NCBI GenBank assembly: GCA_037974665.1
Contig: CM075764.1
Location: 85,492,825-85,556,824 of the forward strand
DNA: 64,000 nucleotides
Origin: Ehretia macrophylla
Taxonomy: Eukaryota > Streptophyta > Magnoliopsida > Boraginales > Ehretiaceae
Direction of reading: 5' to 3'
Shown: in pieces, positions 12,501-23,878 of the stretch
Numbering within the stretch: position 1 is the stretch's first letter
Layout: each line of letters opens with the position of its first letter
The notes under the pieces: generated by a model
The model's database searches: none
Told to the model about the DNA's origin: nothing
The model's input: the letters and a program-made list of their open reading frames with translations, nothing else
Position numbers and translations under genes: made by a program

Positions 12501-13319
12501 GGCCCATGCCCACTGGACGGGGACAAATGAGGCATGCTTTCGTGATAGTAGATTATTTCACCAAATGGGTCGAGGCTAAGCTTGTATCCTCGATAGGTGA
12601 AAAGTCTGCTTGGAACTTTGTTTGGAAATCCGTAATCTGTCGGTTTGGGTTGCCCGTGTAATAGTAACCGATCATGGCCGGCAATTTGACAGCAAATATT
12701 TCCGAGAACATTGTGCCGAGTTCGGCATTAGCTTGAGATTTTTCTCTATAGCACATCCTTAGTGTAACGGTCAAGTTGAGGTTACTAATAGAACTATCTT
12801 GCAGGGGCTAAAGATCAAATTGGGACAAGCTTGAGGACAATGGGTGGACAAGCTCCCCAAGGTTCTATGGCCACACTGAACTACGCCGAGCATGGTGACA
12901 GGAGAAACACCATTCTGCCTAACCTTCGGGATGGAAGCAGTTTTCCTTATCGAGATCGGCTCCCCTAACAGCCGAGTCCAGATGCACCAAGAAGAAATAA
13001 ATGGCCCGACCATCCGCAATGAGTTGAATTTAGCCGAGGAGCTGAGAACAAAAGCTCTAATCCGTACCCTGGCAAGAAAAGAGCTATGGAGAAGGCCTTT
13101 GACAAACAAGTCAAAGACAAACAAATCAAGATAGGGGACCTTATACTCAGAAGATCTATCTTTATGCCAACAAAGGAAGGGAAGCTTGGACCAACATGTG
13201 AAGGGCCATACAAAGTAATAAAAGAAGTTTGGGCGGGAACTTATCACTTAGAGGATACTGAGGGAAGAAAACTGAAAAATGCTTGGAATGCTGAGCATTT
13301 GAAAAAATACTTTATCTAA
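9540..13319 (+). pseudogene. pol of the Tat-type gypsy element: protease, RT, two RNase H domains, integrase; broken
   Basis: Domains in order are as follows. Aspartic protease around 9600-9860, with the active site MIDTGSSADVL intact. Reverse transcriptase about 10270-10960, with CIDFTDLNKACPKDCYPLPR and the YMDD box at 10793-10804. First RNase H about 11200-11570 (YVSKMLRGTELRYPTIEK). A second, archaeal-type RNase H about 11640-12000 (SNYEAEYEALVAGI, ENEKADALSRLA). Integrase about 12270-13319 with zinc finger, catalytic core (WGLDLIG, TDHGRQF, GQVEVTNR hold the D,D,E triad) and a C-terminal GPYKV..GTYHLED segment with no chromodomain. Breaks: stops near 9852, 11063, 11651, 11825 and 12425, a 2-bp insertion near 10720, and frame changes near 12657 and 12960-13086. 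In the integrase zinc finger the second His position is Tyr (GNYLGG). Confidence 0.9.
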
Positions 13320-13410
13320 TTTTACCATAACATCAATGAGAATCTCTTTTTCCTCGGTAATATGTGCATTCGCTCTAAAGTGTTTTATTCTTTCTCCACA
13401 AACAAGCAAA

Positions 13411-13790
13411 GTCCCGCAAAAGGGCAAAAGGCCAAAAGCACCGATGAAAAGGTCGAAAAAGACCAACGAAAGTCCCGCCAAAGGGCAAAAGGCCAAAGAC
13501 GCCGACGAAAAGGTCGAAAAAGACCAACGAAAGTCCCGCCAAAGGGCAAAAGGCCAAAGCGCCGACAAAAAGGTCGAAAAAGACCAACAAAAGTCCCGCC
13601 AAAGGGCAAAACACCAAAGACACTGACGAAAAGGTCGGAGCAGACCAATGAAAGTCCCGTAAAAAGGGCGAAATGGCCAAAAGTGCCGACAAAAAAAAAG
13701 GGTCGAAATAGGCCGACACAAGTCCCATGGATGGGCTAAAGAATTTGAAGTACTAACAAAGGGCCAAAACAAACCAACAAAATTTCACGA
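13411..13790 (+). repeat. Tandem array of a 60-61 bp unit downstream of pol
   Basis: Units start at GTCCCG near 13411, 13472, 13533, 13593, 13654 and 13722, giving five full copies and a fading sixth. The unit has the form GTCCCGCCAAAGGGCAAAAG, then a GCCGACGAAAAGGTCG block and AAAAGACCAACG. The copies sit in the 3' untranslated part of the element, between the end of integrase and the end of the antisense gene. Open frames across them on both strands are repeat artefacts. Arrays at this place are known in Tat/Ogre-type elements and can seed satellites. Confidence 0.88.
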
Positions 13791-14092
13791 ACGAAGGGCT
13801 GAAAGAGCTAACAAAAAGTAGATATCGCAAAAAAGAAAAATATACTAAGTATCAGCCCGGACGATTAAGATAAACACCCAAATTTAATAAAGAATCAGAA
13901 TACCCGCTCAAATTCAATAGAAATTAACTTTTGTATAAATTGAATGCACGAGCCAAAGGGCAAAAGCAATAAAGAAATGACACTCGAGCTGAAAGATAGA
14001 AAATATTTTATTAAGAAAAAAGTACAAGTACAGATGAGGCCAAAGCTTTAAGGCCGATACAATCTTAGAGAATCGAGAAAACTCCTAAAGGC

Positions 14093-16613
14093 TTAATGTT
14101 GCAGATTTGAAGGAGCCTCGGGGTTCTCCGTAGGTCTCGACCCATCCTGAGTCTCGGGCGCAGCCTCAGAAGTTGGAAAGAAGTAAGCATCCTCCGGGAG
14201 CAGATCCAGCTCTTCGACCTCTTTAGGTGGAACAGAGAGAAGACTCCTCAGGTCGGCATGAGGAAGCAGGGACTGGGCCTTCCTCTTGGCCTCGACGGAC
14301 CCTAAGAAAGTCTCAATGGCCAAGGCAGTATTGAAGACATTCGTTGAGGACTCACCCACAAACTTCGCACACTTGGGGAAAACTTTGAAGGCTTCGATGG
14401 CTTTTTCACCCCGAGGGTCAACCTTTTCGATATAGTCCTTCAACCTTTCATTTGCCTTCTTCTTGGCCACCCTTTCTTTCTCGAGGCCTTCCACAGCTTG
14501 AGTCTGAGCATTAACATTCTTGGTCAGAGATCCCTCAGCGACCTCGAGCTTCCGCTGGACCACCTTCAGGTCTGCTTCCAACTTCTCCCGGGCTTCAAGG
14601 GCTTTCTTAAGCTCCGCTTTGGCCTTGTCCGCTCTCTACTTTTCAAGGGCTGACTTCTTCATTGCATCCTCGACATTCTTCAAGGCATCTTTATTTGTGT
14701 CCTCGAGCTTGAAGCTCTGCTGATCATATCTCCTGTTTAGCTCGGAGTATATTCCCCCAAGGACACCCATTTTGGATTGAATATGGTCGGCATGAGAGGC
14801 GACCTACAAGAAGGAAAAAGAAAAGAAAATTCTTTAAAAAAAAAAAAAGAAAAAAAACCTTTACTCAAAAATAGGCTATAAATAATGCCTGAGGATGAAA
14901 CCGAGGAACGTACCGAGGCGGCCAGTTGAAGAAACTCTTCGAGCATGACTAGGGAAGAAAGCTTATTCACGGCTACCTCCCGACTCTTGCCATCTTTATC
15001 CCGGATAACTAGTCACTCGGGAGTAGGAGTAGTCTTCCTTGTAACCCTGCCAGTCTTTGGGTTCTTAGTTGGGGTGGTTACGGCCAAAGCTTTGGAGCCT
15101 CAGGAAACTGATGAGGCAGAAGTATTGGCATCAATAATGACCGTGGATGGCTGAGTTTGGCCTCGCATGGGCATCGAGTCATCACCTGACGAAGGGGCTT
15201 TCCTTTTTTTACTCAGGACGGAGGACTGTTTTTCCTTCGGAGTCGGGGAAGAGGACGCATCACCAGGACCTTTCTGTTGAAGATCCTTAGGAGGCACGAC
15301 TTGGCTCGAGGAAGAGTCCTCGATCCTCAAAGATTAGCCCTTTGATTTTCCTACTGATGCCTTGAGGATACTCAAGGGATCTATGTCTGCAAAAAGAGGA
15401 TCGAGCTGAAAGTTAGAAAAATGAAAATAAAACAAAGGAGGGTTAAAACAAAGAAAAATCCCTGAGAAAGGTCGGACCCACGACTACCTCTTCTCGACCC
15501 TTTCCTTTTCTTGGAAGATGAAGCCTCAATTGCGAAAAGACAAGGGTGGGGGTCGGTCAAAAACAGATAAGGACGACCATATAAACCCGACCCCCAAATC
15601 TTCTCCCAGAAAATATAATCCGAGGCGTCTAAGCCTCGGTCACTGTGAAGGGATGTGAAAGCATCCTTCTCAGCACCGATCAGCTCTGGGGCGTTATTCT
15701 TCCCTTCTTCAATTACCCCCCACGATGTAGGGACATGCCAAGGATGGGGACCCGACACAAATTAGTATTTGTTATGCCAACCTTTGTGGGAGGATTTCCA
15801 ATTCCTAAAGATGAGACACTTAGACCGGGCTAAGGCATAATACCAACCCTTGAGCTGATGATTGGGTTTAAGGGTGAAAAACCTACGGAATAGAGCCCCG
15901 GTGGGAATAAGGCCCTTGGACTGAACAAAAACAAAGAAAGCAACCATCATGGCCCAACCATTTGGAAAATTTTGGCCGAGGTTAATTTCAAAATGATTAA
16001 CTATATCGGCAATATACGGAGGGATTGGGAACTTTAAAAACTCAAAAGCTACGTCATATATACAGGTTTCATTTTCTCAAGGATGGCACGCAGGCTCATC
16101 TATGGAGGGAATCCTAACCTTATAACCATAGGGAATAAACCCGCCTAACATCTTCTCGTTCTCCATCTCGGGCGTGGTAAGGCACGGGCGGTCATAACAA
16201 GTGAACAACTTTTTGCCAATACCATGGGTAGTTACGGTAGCAGCCGAGGACTCTCCCACAATGGTACCCGACCCCTCGACAACATGAGAAGTGTTAGTAC
16301 TAGGGAGTGGAAAATGACATTCTATGGGCTCAGGATAGAGCTCTACATTCCTAAGATCGGCCAGAGGAGATTCGCCCGAACCCTGGTATTCATCTACATC
16401 AGTAAAACTAACTAATTCGACCTAGTCTTGGGGGACACAACCTTCGGTCTCTGTACCCTCGGCATGCTGAAGAATCCCCTGATCCTCACCCTCACTAGGA
16501 GCATTCGCAACAGACATAACCTCAGACTTGGAGCTTGAGGAGGTTTTGGCATCTCCTCCATATGATCGAACAGGCTGGTTTTGAGAATCCTCACTACTAC
16601 CCGACCCTGCCAT
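14093..16613 (-). pseudogene. Antisense three-exon accessory gene carried by the gypsy element
   Basis: I read three exons on the minus strand: 16613-15488, 15386-14914 and 14803-14093. They are joined by GT-AG introns of 101 and 110 nt. Each exon lies in a different frame, yet the junctions keep phase exactly (phase 1, then phase 0), giving about 769 codons. Exon 1 has a Ser-rich start (MAGSGSSEDS) and a central globular part (KFPIPPYIADIVNHFEI, FPNGWAMMVAFFVFV, LKGWYYALARSKC) that resembles the 'putative gypsy type transposon' (Transposase_28, PF04195) family. Exon 2 has Lys/Arg-rich nuclear-signal-like patches (SKKRKAPSSG). Exon 3 is a Glu/Lys/Ala-rich coiled coil followed by a Pro/Glu tail. 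About seven in-frame stops (for example 16422-16424 and 16077-16079) make this copy a pseudogene. Its function is unknown; extra antisense ORFs are known in Tat-lineage elements. Confidence 0.7.
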
Positions 16614-16811
16614 GACCAAAGTAAAGGATAAGGAAGAGGAGGACAGGTAAGAAAGTACGTACCTAATAGCTTAGGGGAAGACCCGAGTAGGGGAATGAGA
16701 CGAAAACGGAACTAATCCGAGCCGAGCTAAAACTAAATGGGACAGCGAGAAAGCAAGAAAATGCGAAAAATAAGAAGCAAGGAAAAATGTGAAAATGACG
16801 CCAGACACCTG

Positions 16812-16821
16812 AATTTATAAG
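16812..16821 (-). promoter_or_regulatory. Candidate TATA box of the antisense gene
   Basis: The minus strand reads CTTATAAATTC about 200 nt upstream of the antisense start codon at 16613. Together with the spliced structure it suggests transcription independent of the LTR promoter. Seen as motif only. Confidence 0.35.
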
Positions 16822-17011
16822 GAAAGGACAACGCGAATCTCGGAGCATTAACCATCGCGACCCTTCATTCCCACCGCCATAAAATCATTACCCGTTATCA
16901 AAGGCACTAAAATCGAAGCGTTGGGAGGAAGATAATGCGTCAAACAAAAGGTAAGAGCCCTAATAGACCCCCCGAGGCCAATCCTCTGCCTCGAAGGGTC
17001 TGAGGGGCAAG

Positions 17012-17386
17012 TGATGAAGATAAAAAATATATCCCAGGAAATGTTGATTGGCCCAAGGCCCATGGATGATAAAAATAACCCACACAGCCAGACACTTGTC
17101 ATAAATATGGCATATAAAGACAAAAAGGGGACCACTCCCAAAAAGGTAACCACACTACTATAAATAGCATAAGGAAGGTAGACAAAAGGGAGTTTTACTA
17201 GACCTTTCAATTTTCTCGTTAAGTTTGTTAGTTTCGCTAAGAGCCGAGCAAAAACACTAATTCTCACGCCCGAGGAGGGACGCGGGAACCAACCCCCGCT
17301 CTGTTCCTTTTCTTTTTCTGTGCAGGTCCTCGGCCCGGATTGGGACATCATACATTCAGCTCGACTCGAGAATTCCACATTCAATA
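17012..17386 (+). repeat. 3' LTR of the Tat-type gypsy element
   Basis: 375 bp starting TGATGAAGATAAAA; the end is CATTCAATA, so the terminal CA has decayed to TA. The TATA box lies at 17159-17166. A purine-rich PPT (TCTGAGGGGCAAG) ends at 17011. It differs from the 5' LTR by roughly 17 substitutions and a 2-bp insertion. Confidence 0.9.
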
Positions 17387-17391
17387 GTATG

Positions 17392-18000
17392 ATTTGCTTG
17401 CATTGCTTGACTCTCGTTTCCCCCTTATATAGGCTTCATTTCCTTTCGTTTCCCACGCTGGGATGGGTCACACCTTCATTGTCAGAGAACCTGTCTCTCA
17501 CCCTTATTGGTTGCCGACTTGCTTTGCCATAATATGCGTGTCAGAGGACATCACCCACACACGTCACTATGAAGTCTTGATAATAAGCACTAAATGCGAA
17601 GGGCTTGCTAATGAGTCACCGTTTGGTTATCTCCTCCCATTCTTTTGTCACCTATCTTTATCATGCCTTGTCATCTCAGGCCGTCATTTCCTAAAACATG
17701 ATGACATGTCAGGCCCTTAGCCCGAGGAACTAGCAGTTATGCCATTCAATCTGGTCTGTAAATTTGGAATGTAATACCGAGAGATACCTTCAACCGTCAG
17801 ATTGTCGAGTCGAACCACTTGTTCCACTTGCCTCCTAGGCTAATAGGCTTCCATTCTTCCACGTCCATGATCCGTATAACTGCGGACTTTTAGAAGCAGT
17901 CTTCCATGGGCCATGATCTGTATAAGTATGTACTTTTAGCTACTAGCTAGGTTCTCCTTGGGCCCTTGGCCCCCTTTTACCCTAGTAGATTGGTCAGTTC
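17392..18000 (-). repeat. Older LTR-like repeat interrupted by the gypsy element
   Basis: This stretch is GC-richer than the following intergenic DNA. On the minus strand it has a TATA motif (CCTATATAAGGGGG near 17435) followed by an AACGAGAGTC-type leader, as in plant LTRs. The expected continuation lies at 7495 and below. No coding motif or clear ends were found, so the class is open. Confidence 0.35.
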
Positions 18001-21000
18001 GCTTTAGGTTTTGGATTTTGGCTTTTGACTAACTAATATACATGATATATAACAATGCTCTAAATCTTACTGTCAATTTGTGTATATTTGGATTTCCATG
18101 TAGAAATAAAGCATCCATCAAGCATCTAATTCTTACAATTCAAAATTAGAAGGTTTGAAATATTTCATTCAAGAGCTATCTTTAAGATGAGAAAGTAACG
18201 CCAAAAAAGCAGTCCGAGTGCGATTAGTGTGTGAGCATTCAGATAGAATAGTTGAAATTGATACTTCTGATTTGTTGTTCCCTCTTATTTTTCATTTCTT
18301 TTTCTTTAAAGATGTAAAATATGATTTGTTGCCTCCAGTTCTTAATCAAGCTGTTGCTAAAGAATTCTCGAAGTTTTCCTTCTGATACATGAGACTTCAA
18401 GCAAGAGTAAAGGAAAATTTGTTTTGGCTTTCTTGATTCATTCCCCTTAGGAAATGTGGTGCTTGTAACCTGGATCAGGTGCAGGCACTTTCGTCTCGTT
18501 GATTTTTTCAATTCATTTCATGTCTTTTTCTTCAAATTTTCTTCTTCTTTTTCTTTGAAGTAACAATTTATTGCGTAATAGCACGAAGAGTTCAATTTTA
18601 TTTTTTAATAACGAGAAATTTATTTTAAATAGAATCACATTAGATCTACTTTAAAATTATAAATTTTGTAATGTAATAATATGTCCCAATACACATATTA
18701 GACCAGTTAAAAAAGATACTTGAATTTGAAAATTTTGATTTATTGATCAACACTTTTACTATTTATCCCGACGTTTACTAGCACAGTATTCATACTTGTC
18801 TCAATTTAGTATGATCAGATTCCGAACATCCTACGAATTACCAATTTGTACACATTGCCTTGTGCATTTCCAACACATGGGTTGCCATCATCCTAAGGCG
18901 CCATAAAAGGAATCTTCTAGGACATGCCCCACAAAACATGAATGCTTGCAACATTAACTAATTCACAACCATAAACTCACCATGATATAGTGCTTTTCTA
19001 TGTTGTCCCTACGTCATGAGAGGGGAAAATGAAATCCCAACATGTGTTGACTTGGTTTTTCATTTTCTCGTAATGCTCGAGGTTTCTCATTCTTGTCCGT
19101 TTTTTAGATCAATTGAAAAAAAATAGGATCCATGCAAGAGCAAAGTCACTTATTGGTCGGTCGGGATTGTGACTCTTACGGACTCTAAGAATATAATTAT
19201 TAAAGCGTGAGTTAGGTACAATGGCGGATGTAATTTGGGGTCAACGAAGGCTAGAGAAAAAGGTTAAAAATTCTATTTATTTTTTTTCAAAAAAAAGTTA
19301 AATATTAATATATTTTTAGTCAAAAAAATTAATTAACCTACTGAAAAAAAAAATATATTCATATAGTTAAAAAAAATTATGTATTTTAGCTCTCAGTAAA
19401 AAAAATTATAAATCTGTCCCTACTTAGGGATGTATTTTTTGAAAATATATATTTTATTAAATTATTTTTAAATTGAAAATTAACTCTTACTAAAATAAAT
19501 TATTTATATACGAATACTAAATTATGTATTCTTAACTATATAGATGCAGGTTCATGTATTATGCCTTAACATGGAACAAGTGCATGAATCAGATTTGCTA
19601 AGTTTTTGACAGCACAGACAATTCATATGTTTCATAATTAATTTGTTGAAAAAGCAATTCAACCTAAGCTTTTGACCGCATAGAATCCTGTAATATGTTA
19701 ACTGCACCTGAACATGGTGAAAGGTGAAAAAGTTCCCGACAAATAGGAACATTTTATTAAGGATTAATAACACCTTACCTCATTAATGTAAATCCTAGTG
19801 TTATATTTTACAGTAATGTTTGTTCTATCACAATTAATCATTTTTCGGATATTTAACTCTCTAATTAAAGCTAGAAGGTAGTATCAAATTTGTTGTTAAT
19901 GGGTATATAAAATTAATTTTCCTTTTTTAAAAGTTTGAGTCTTTTTATTAAATGTTTTGAAGTTTAGACCCTTAATTTTATATTAAATCAAGTTTAGGCT
20001 ATAAAATTACCTTTTTTCCTAATTTTGAAATCGTACAAGTAATCTTATGAGAAATTATTTTTTTCAATTATCTTATGAGATACGTTACAATTGGTTATTT
20101 ATTGTATCAAATATTTTATTTTTTAATTGAAATGTTGTAAAAAAATTAAAATGTTATAACATTAAGGCCTCATCTCATGTGGCCTCAACTAGCTAAACCA
20201 ACCTTTTATTTTTGCGAAATCCTCCAAAACTAAAAGGTTGGGATTTACGGTCCTTTGTGACAGATGCAATTATGCATGGTAGGCCATGGAGATGACTTTA
20301 ACATTGTGAAGCTGTAAGGCTAAGGAAAGGTATCAAGTAAACTGCCTAATTATAATGCTTTGAATGATCTTATAGTAAGGGCATTTTCGATTGCACGCAA
20401 TATGAATGTTCTATCATGTTCCATCAATACACTTACTTCCAACTCATATTGGTCATGGGTTGATAACGAGAATTGAATTCTAGGAGATTCTAGATATAAA
20501 GTATGGAAAAGTGTCTACTGTCAAGGGAGGAGATATTTCTAACCGCTCATTAACTAATGATCAGACGAGACACAAATTATTTAGTTCGAATTTTTCTGGT
20601 AAAAAAGAAGATCAGGAAATTGTTGGGGGTTTTGAAAGGGAGCATGTATGCTTGCACTAATCTTAGGGTAGGGGTAAATTTAGAATTTTCGTTCGGTGGA
20701 AGTTAATATTGCATAATTAATTAAGATTTATATATAAATAATTTATTCGACGATGACTAAATTGGTTTTTAACACTAAAAATACTTTTAAAAAATCCATC
20801 TTTTTTTTTTGAAAAGTCCCACTCCCACATACATGCATCTGCCTTTGTGTTAGGGTGTGGAAAAAGACTTGATATGGTACGTGTTTCTGAACCATTCTTG
20901 GTCTCTATCATTTGATGTTGCTTGAGTTCAAGTCCTTGTTGGAGAAATTTCATATGTATAAACTTGTGTGTCTTATAATAATCATAGTAATCAGAATAAA

Positions 21001-21570
21001 AAACAAATACTGTCATAAAATTAGAATAAGAGACATACTTGTTTGCACAAAAAATTATGCAATGCAATGAACAAAGCATTAGGAAGAACTGAATTTGGAG
21101 ACTTGCATCATAAAACTGTAAGTACTGTAGCGGGACAATAAAGTTTTAAAGAGACTTGATCTAATCCAGGTATCGGTCTTATCACATTGCATTCATTCGA
21201 CATCTAATTGGATACAAGTAATAATTTTTTTCATTTCGAGTCTAAATTTATAAATTCATATCAGAAATCATGGTATAAATTTAGATTGTGCAATATTTAA
21301 TATTCACTAGAATATATTTAATTTATAACAATCTATTCTATGCAAATACACAAGTTATATACCCAATTTTTCCAACAGTCCTAAATGTTCTAACCATAAC
21401 CCTTTGCTTATTTCCTCTTTAAAGTCTATTTCTAAAGATTCTTCTTTTAAATTTCAACTTATGTGAACGAATGACACGTCTTCAAAATAAAAAAGATTGA
21501 AAAATCAATAATACGTGATAGTATCAACATCAAAAAACGACAAATCAATGAAATATGACATTATCACAAC
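18001..21570. other. Intergenic AT-rich DNA with repeat debris
   Basis: No gene is supportable. At about 19215-19540 a stretch starting ATGGCGGATGTAATTTGGGG, followed by AT-rich 'AAAAAAAATTAT' blocks, resembles the repeat that flanks the MITE at 23879-24275 (CAGTGGCGGAGCCATTC..), so the two are probably copies of one dispersed element. The rest holds nothing I can name. Confidence 0.4.
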
Positions 21571-21682
21571 AGTAGCTCAATTGGTGGACTACCTTCCTTA
21601 GCATATAGGTGATTAGGGTTTGAATCTTAAGCGATGGGGACAAGTGGAGTGGAGGGTTAAAGAAAAGAAAAAAAAAAAAAAA
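21571..21682 (+). mobile_element. tRNA-derived SINE (short)
   Basis: A tRNA-like head carries an A box (TAGCTCAATTGG, 21573-21584) and a B box (GGTTTGAATC near 21617-21626) at tRNA-like spacing. A short body and an A-rich tail (AAAGAAAAGA then a long A-run) end near 21682. No convincing target duplication is seen. It is not a functional tRNA gene because the cloverleaf is not maintained. Confidence 0.5.
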
Positions 21683-22944
21683 CCATTAAGTTTTTCCCAT
21701 AAACACATCATCATTTCCTAAATATTATTGAAGAAAAATGAAGGAAACCAGTACGGGGTCAAGATGTGACTGGGTTTAAACCATGGATAATAGAAAAAGA
21801 CAAGGTACTGTATGAAAATAATTGTCAAGGTACTATGAATATAAGATTTCAAACTAGTCCACTATATGACAATTACTGCAAAAGGATCAAAGTGAAGATG
21901 GGACACTTTCAAATTGCGTAGATATCCATACTTTCAAAGCCGCAGTTTGTAGAAACAACTTGTGAGATGTTGGGAATAAGGCAAACCAAGCATGCCAAGG
22001 TTGATTTGGTTTTCTGTTGGTGGTTAAAGCAGCAGAATGATTCCACTGAAGAACTTATGACCATAATCAGCCAAATGCTCCTTTCCTTTATGACGAAGTA
22101 ACTTATTACTCTGGTTAGGCTATCTTCAATAGAGTTTTTATAATGGGTCTCTATCCATCATTTTAGAAATTCATATAGAGACCAAATAGTATTTTAAAGA
22201 CCCACTTAGAGACCAAGGCAAAAAAACTATTTTAAATACCCATTTAGAGACCAAGATAAAAAAAAATCATCGGTGACGATCTCCATAAAATTAAGTCTTT
22301 ATATTGTGTTAATTTTAATTTTATATAATAATTTGATTATGTTTTTTTTTTTTTCGTGTGTTATTTTTTTTAATTAATTGTTATTTAGATAATCTTAACT
22401 TTTTTAACGAATATTTCAACCAAAAAATAAATAAATTGCAACGAAGATAACATTTAAATAATTAGAATTATTCATAAAAACAACTATAAAAAAAAATCTT
22501 AATTACAAAAAAAAAATTACAAGTATATTTTTAAAAAACTACAACTATAAAAAAAAAAAGCTCAATTAGATTAAAAAAATCTATAAATTACAACTATATT
22601 GAAAAGAATAATTATTAAAAAAAACTCAATTACAATCAGAACAGTAGAATAAAACCTAAACTAAAAAAAGTATAATTAAAAAACATAAAACAAATAAAAT
22701 TAAAAATTAAAATAAAATACAAAACCTTAATTAAAAAAAGTATAATTTAAAAGCCCTAATTAAAAAAGTCTATTTAAAAAACCTGCTTGACATTTATCAT
22801 GTTGTTCAAGTTAACCTACTTTCAAGGGTAAATGCCTATATAATTAAAAAAATTCTAATTAAATAAACCCTAATTAAATATATAAAAGAATTTAATTACA
22901 AAAACAAAAAAACAACCTAAATATAAAAGCCTATTATCTCACTT

Positions 22945-23150
22945 CCACACACACACACCCTCCCCCCCCCCCCCCCTCCCTCCCTCCCTCCCTCCCTCTT
23001 TTCTCTCTCTTCCTTCTTCCTGCACGTCCCCCTCTCTCTCTCTTCCTTCTTCTCTCTCTTCCTTCTTCTTCCCATCCCTTCCTTGCTGCACGTTCCCCCC
23101 CTACCCCACCTCTTCCTTTCCCTTCCTAGTTGCACTCCACCCACACCCCC
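22945..23150. repeat. Pyrimidine-rich low-complexity tract
   Basis: (CA)n, then a run of about 15 C, then CCCT and CTTCCT repeats on the plus strand. The frame it opens on the minus strand (Gly/Arg/Glu-rich) is an artefact of composition. Confidence 0.85.
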
Positions 23151-23253
23151 CAACTTTCCCCGCTACACAATTGTTTTGTTTTTTTTTTTTTTTTTTCTGT
23201 TTGTTAATTTTTGTTGTTGTTTGTTAAATTTTTTGTAACTTTTTTTTTTCTTT

Positions 23254-23296
23254 AGATCTGACGATGTCAGATTGACAATCTGACATCGTCAGATCT
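23254..23296. repeat. Perfect 20-bp hairpin with 3-nt loop
   Basis: The arm at 23254-23273 (AGATCTGACGATGTCAGATT) is the exact reverse complement of 23277-23296, with loop GAC. Each arm itself holds near-palindromic blocks (AGATCT and TCTGACATCGTCAGA type). It lies within the TIR element at 22118-23546. Confidence 0.9.
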
Positions 23297-23878
23297 CACA
23301 TGTTTTTTTTAGAGACTCTTTTTATCTTCTTGTATAGTCTCCATTTTCTTCAATAAATTTTTTGAAAAAAATGGAGATTAGGTGCTATTTTGGAGACTCA
23401 AAACTTAAGTGATGTTATAATTTTGCCAAAAACTATCAAATAATATTTTAGATACTCCAATTGGTGATAGATTTTGATCAATAGAGTCTCTAAAACAACA
23501 ATTATTACTATTTAGAGACCCTTTAGGAACTCCATTGAGGATGCCCTTAGAATTACGTTAGATCCACTTTAAAATTTAATACATTTTAACATATTATTAA
23601 TATTAATTAAAAATCAGAAAATATTTGTGAAATGACATAAATTTAATTTTATTTAACTACAAAGCAATATTCAATCACTTTACCCAATTCTTGAAGCCAA
23701 AAAAAGGGACATAAATAGTGGCCAAATACCTTTTGACTTCTCTACGGAAGCAATGTAGTCTAGTAATGTGCATTTTGAAAGCAACGAGGAGGCATGTGTA
23801 TTGTAATCAACTGGTCTAAAGTACTGTAATTACTTCTATCGAAAGTGAAGCATACATCCAGTGGCGGAGCCATTCTTA

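Larger units (their letters stand above)
7496..17386 (+). mobile_element. Full-length but decayed Ty3/gypsy retrotransposon, Tat-type
   Basis: The element has LTR (7496-7868), primer site, gag, protease, reverse transcriptase, RNase H, a second RNase H and integrase on the plus strand. A 60-bp tandem array, an antisense spliced gene and the 3' LTR (17012-17386) follow. Flanking 5-mers are GTGTG (7491-7495) and GTATG (17387-17391), a target-site duplication with one mismatch. Integrase without chromodomain, two RNase H domains and an extra antisense gene fit the Tat lineage of plant Ty3/gypsy. Many in-frame stops, a 2-bp insertion in RT and later frame changes make it non-functional. About 17 substitutions and one 2-bp indel between the LTRs (by eye) suggest a moderately old insertion. 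Confidence 0.9.
22118..23546. mobile_element. TIR element with TTA duplication (Harbinger-like, non-autonomous)
   Basis: The left end GGCTATCTTCAATAGAG and the reverse complement of the right end GGGCATCCTCAATGGAG pair as terminal inverted repeats. TTA flanks both sides (22115-22117, 23547-23549). Inverted similarity continues inwards (GAGACC / GGTCTC-type repeats near both ends). No transposase frame is visible, and the middle is low-complexity sequence plus a perfect hairpin at 23254-23296. Confidence 0.6.

Noticed and set aside
13248-13772. Long open frames on both strands over the tandem array
   Set aside because: The 60-61 bp unit keeps several frames open by chance; the peptides only repeat the unit.
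21571-21682. tRNA gene
   Set aside because: A and B boxes are present, but the acceptor stem and anticodon arm are not maintained and an A-tail follows; a SINE fits better.
22917-23153. Gly/Arg/Glu-rich frame
   Set aside because: Product of a pyrimidine tract, not a gene.
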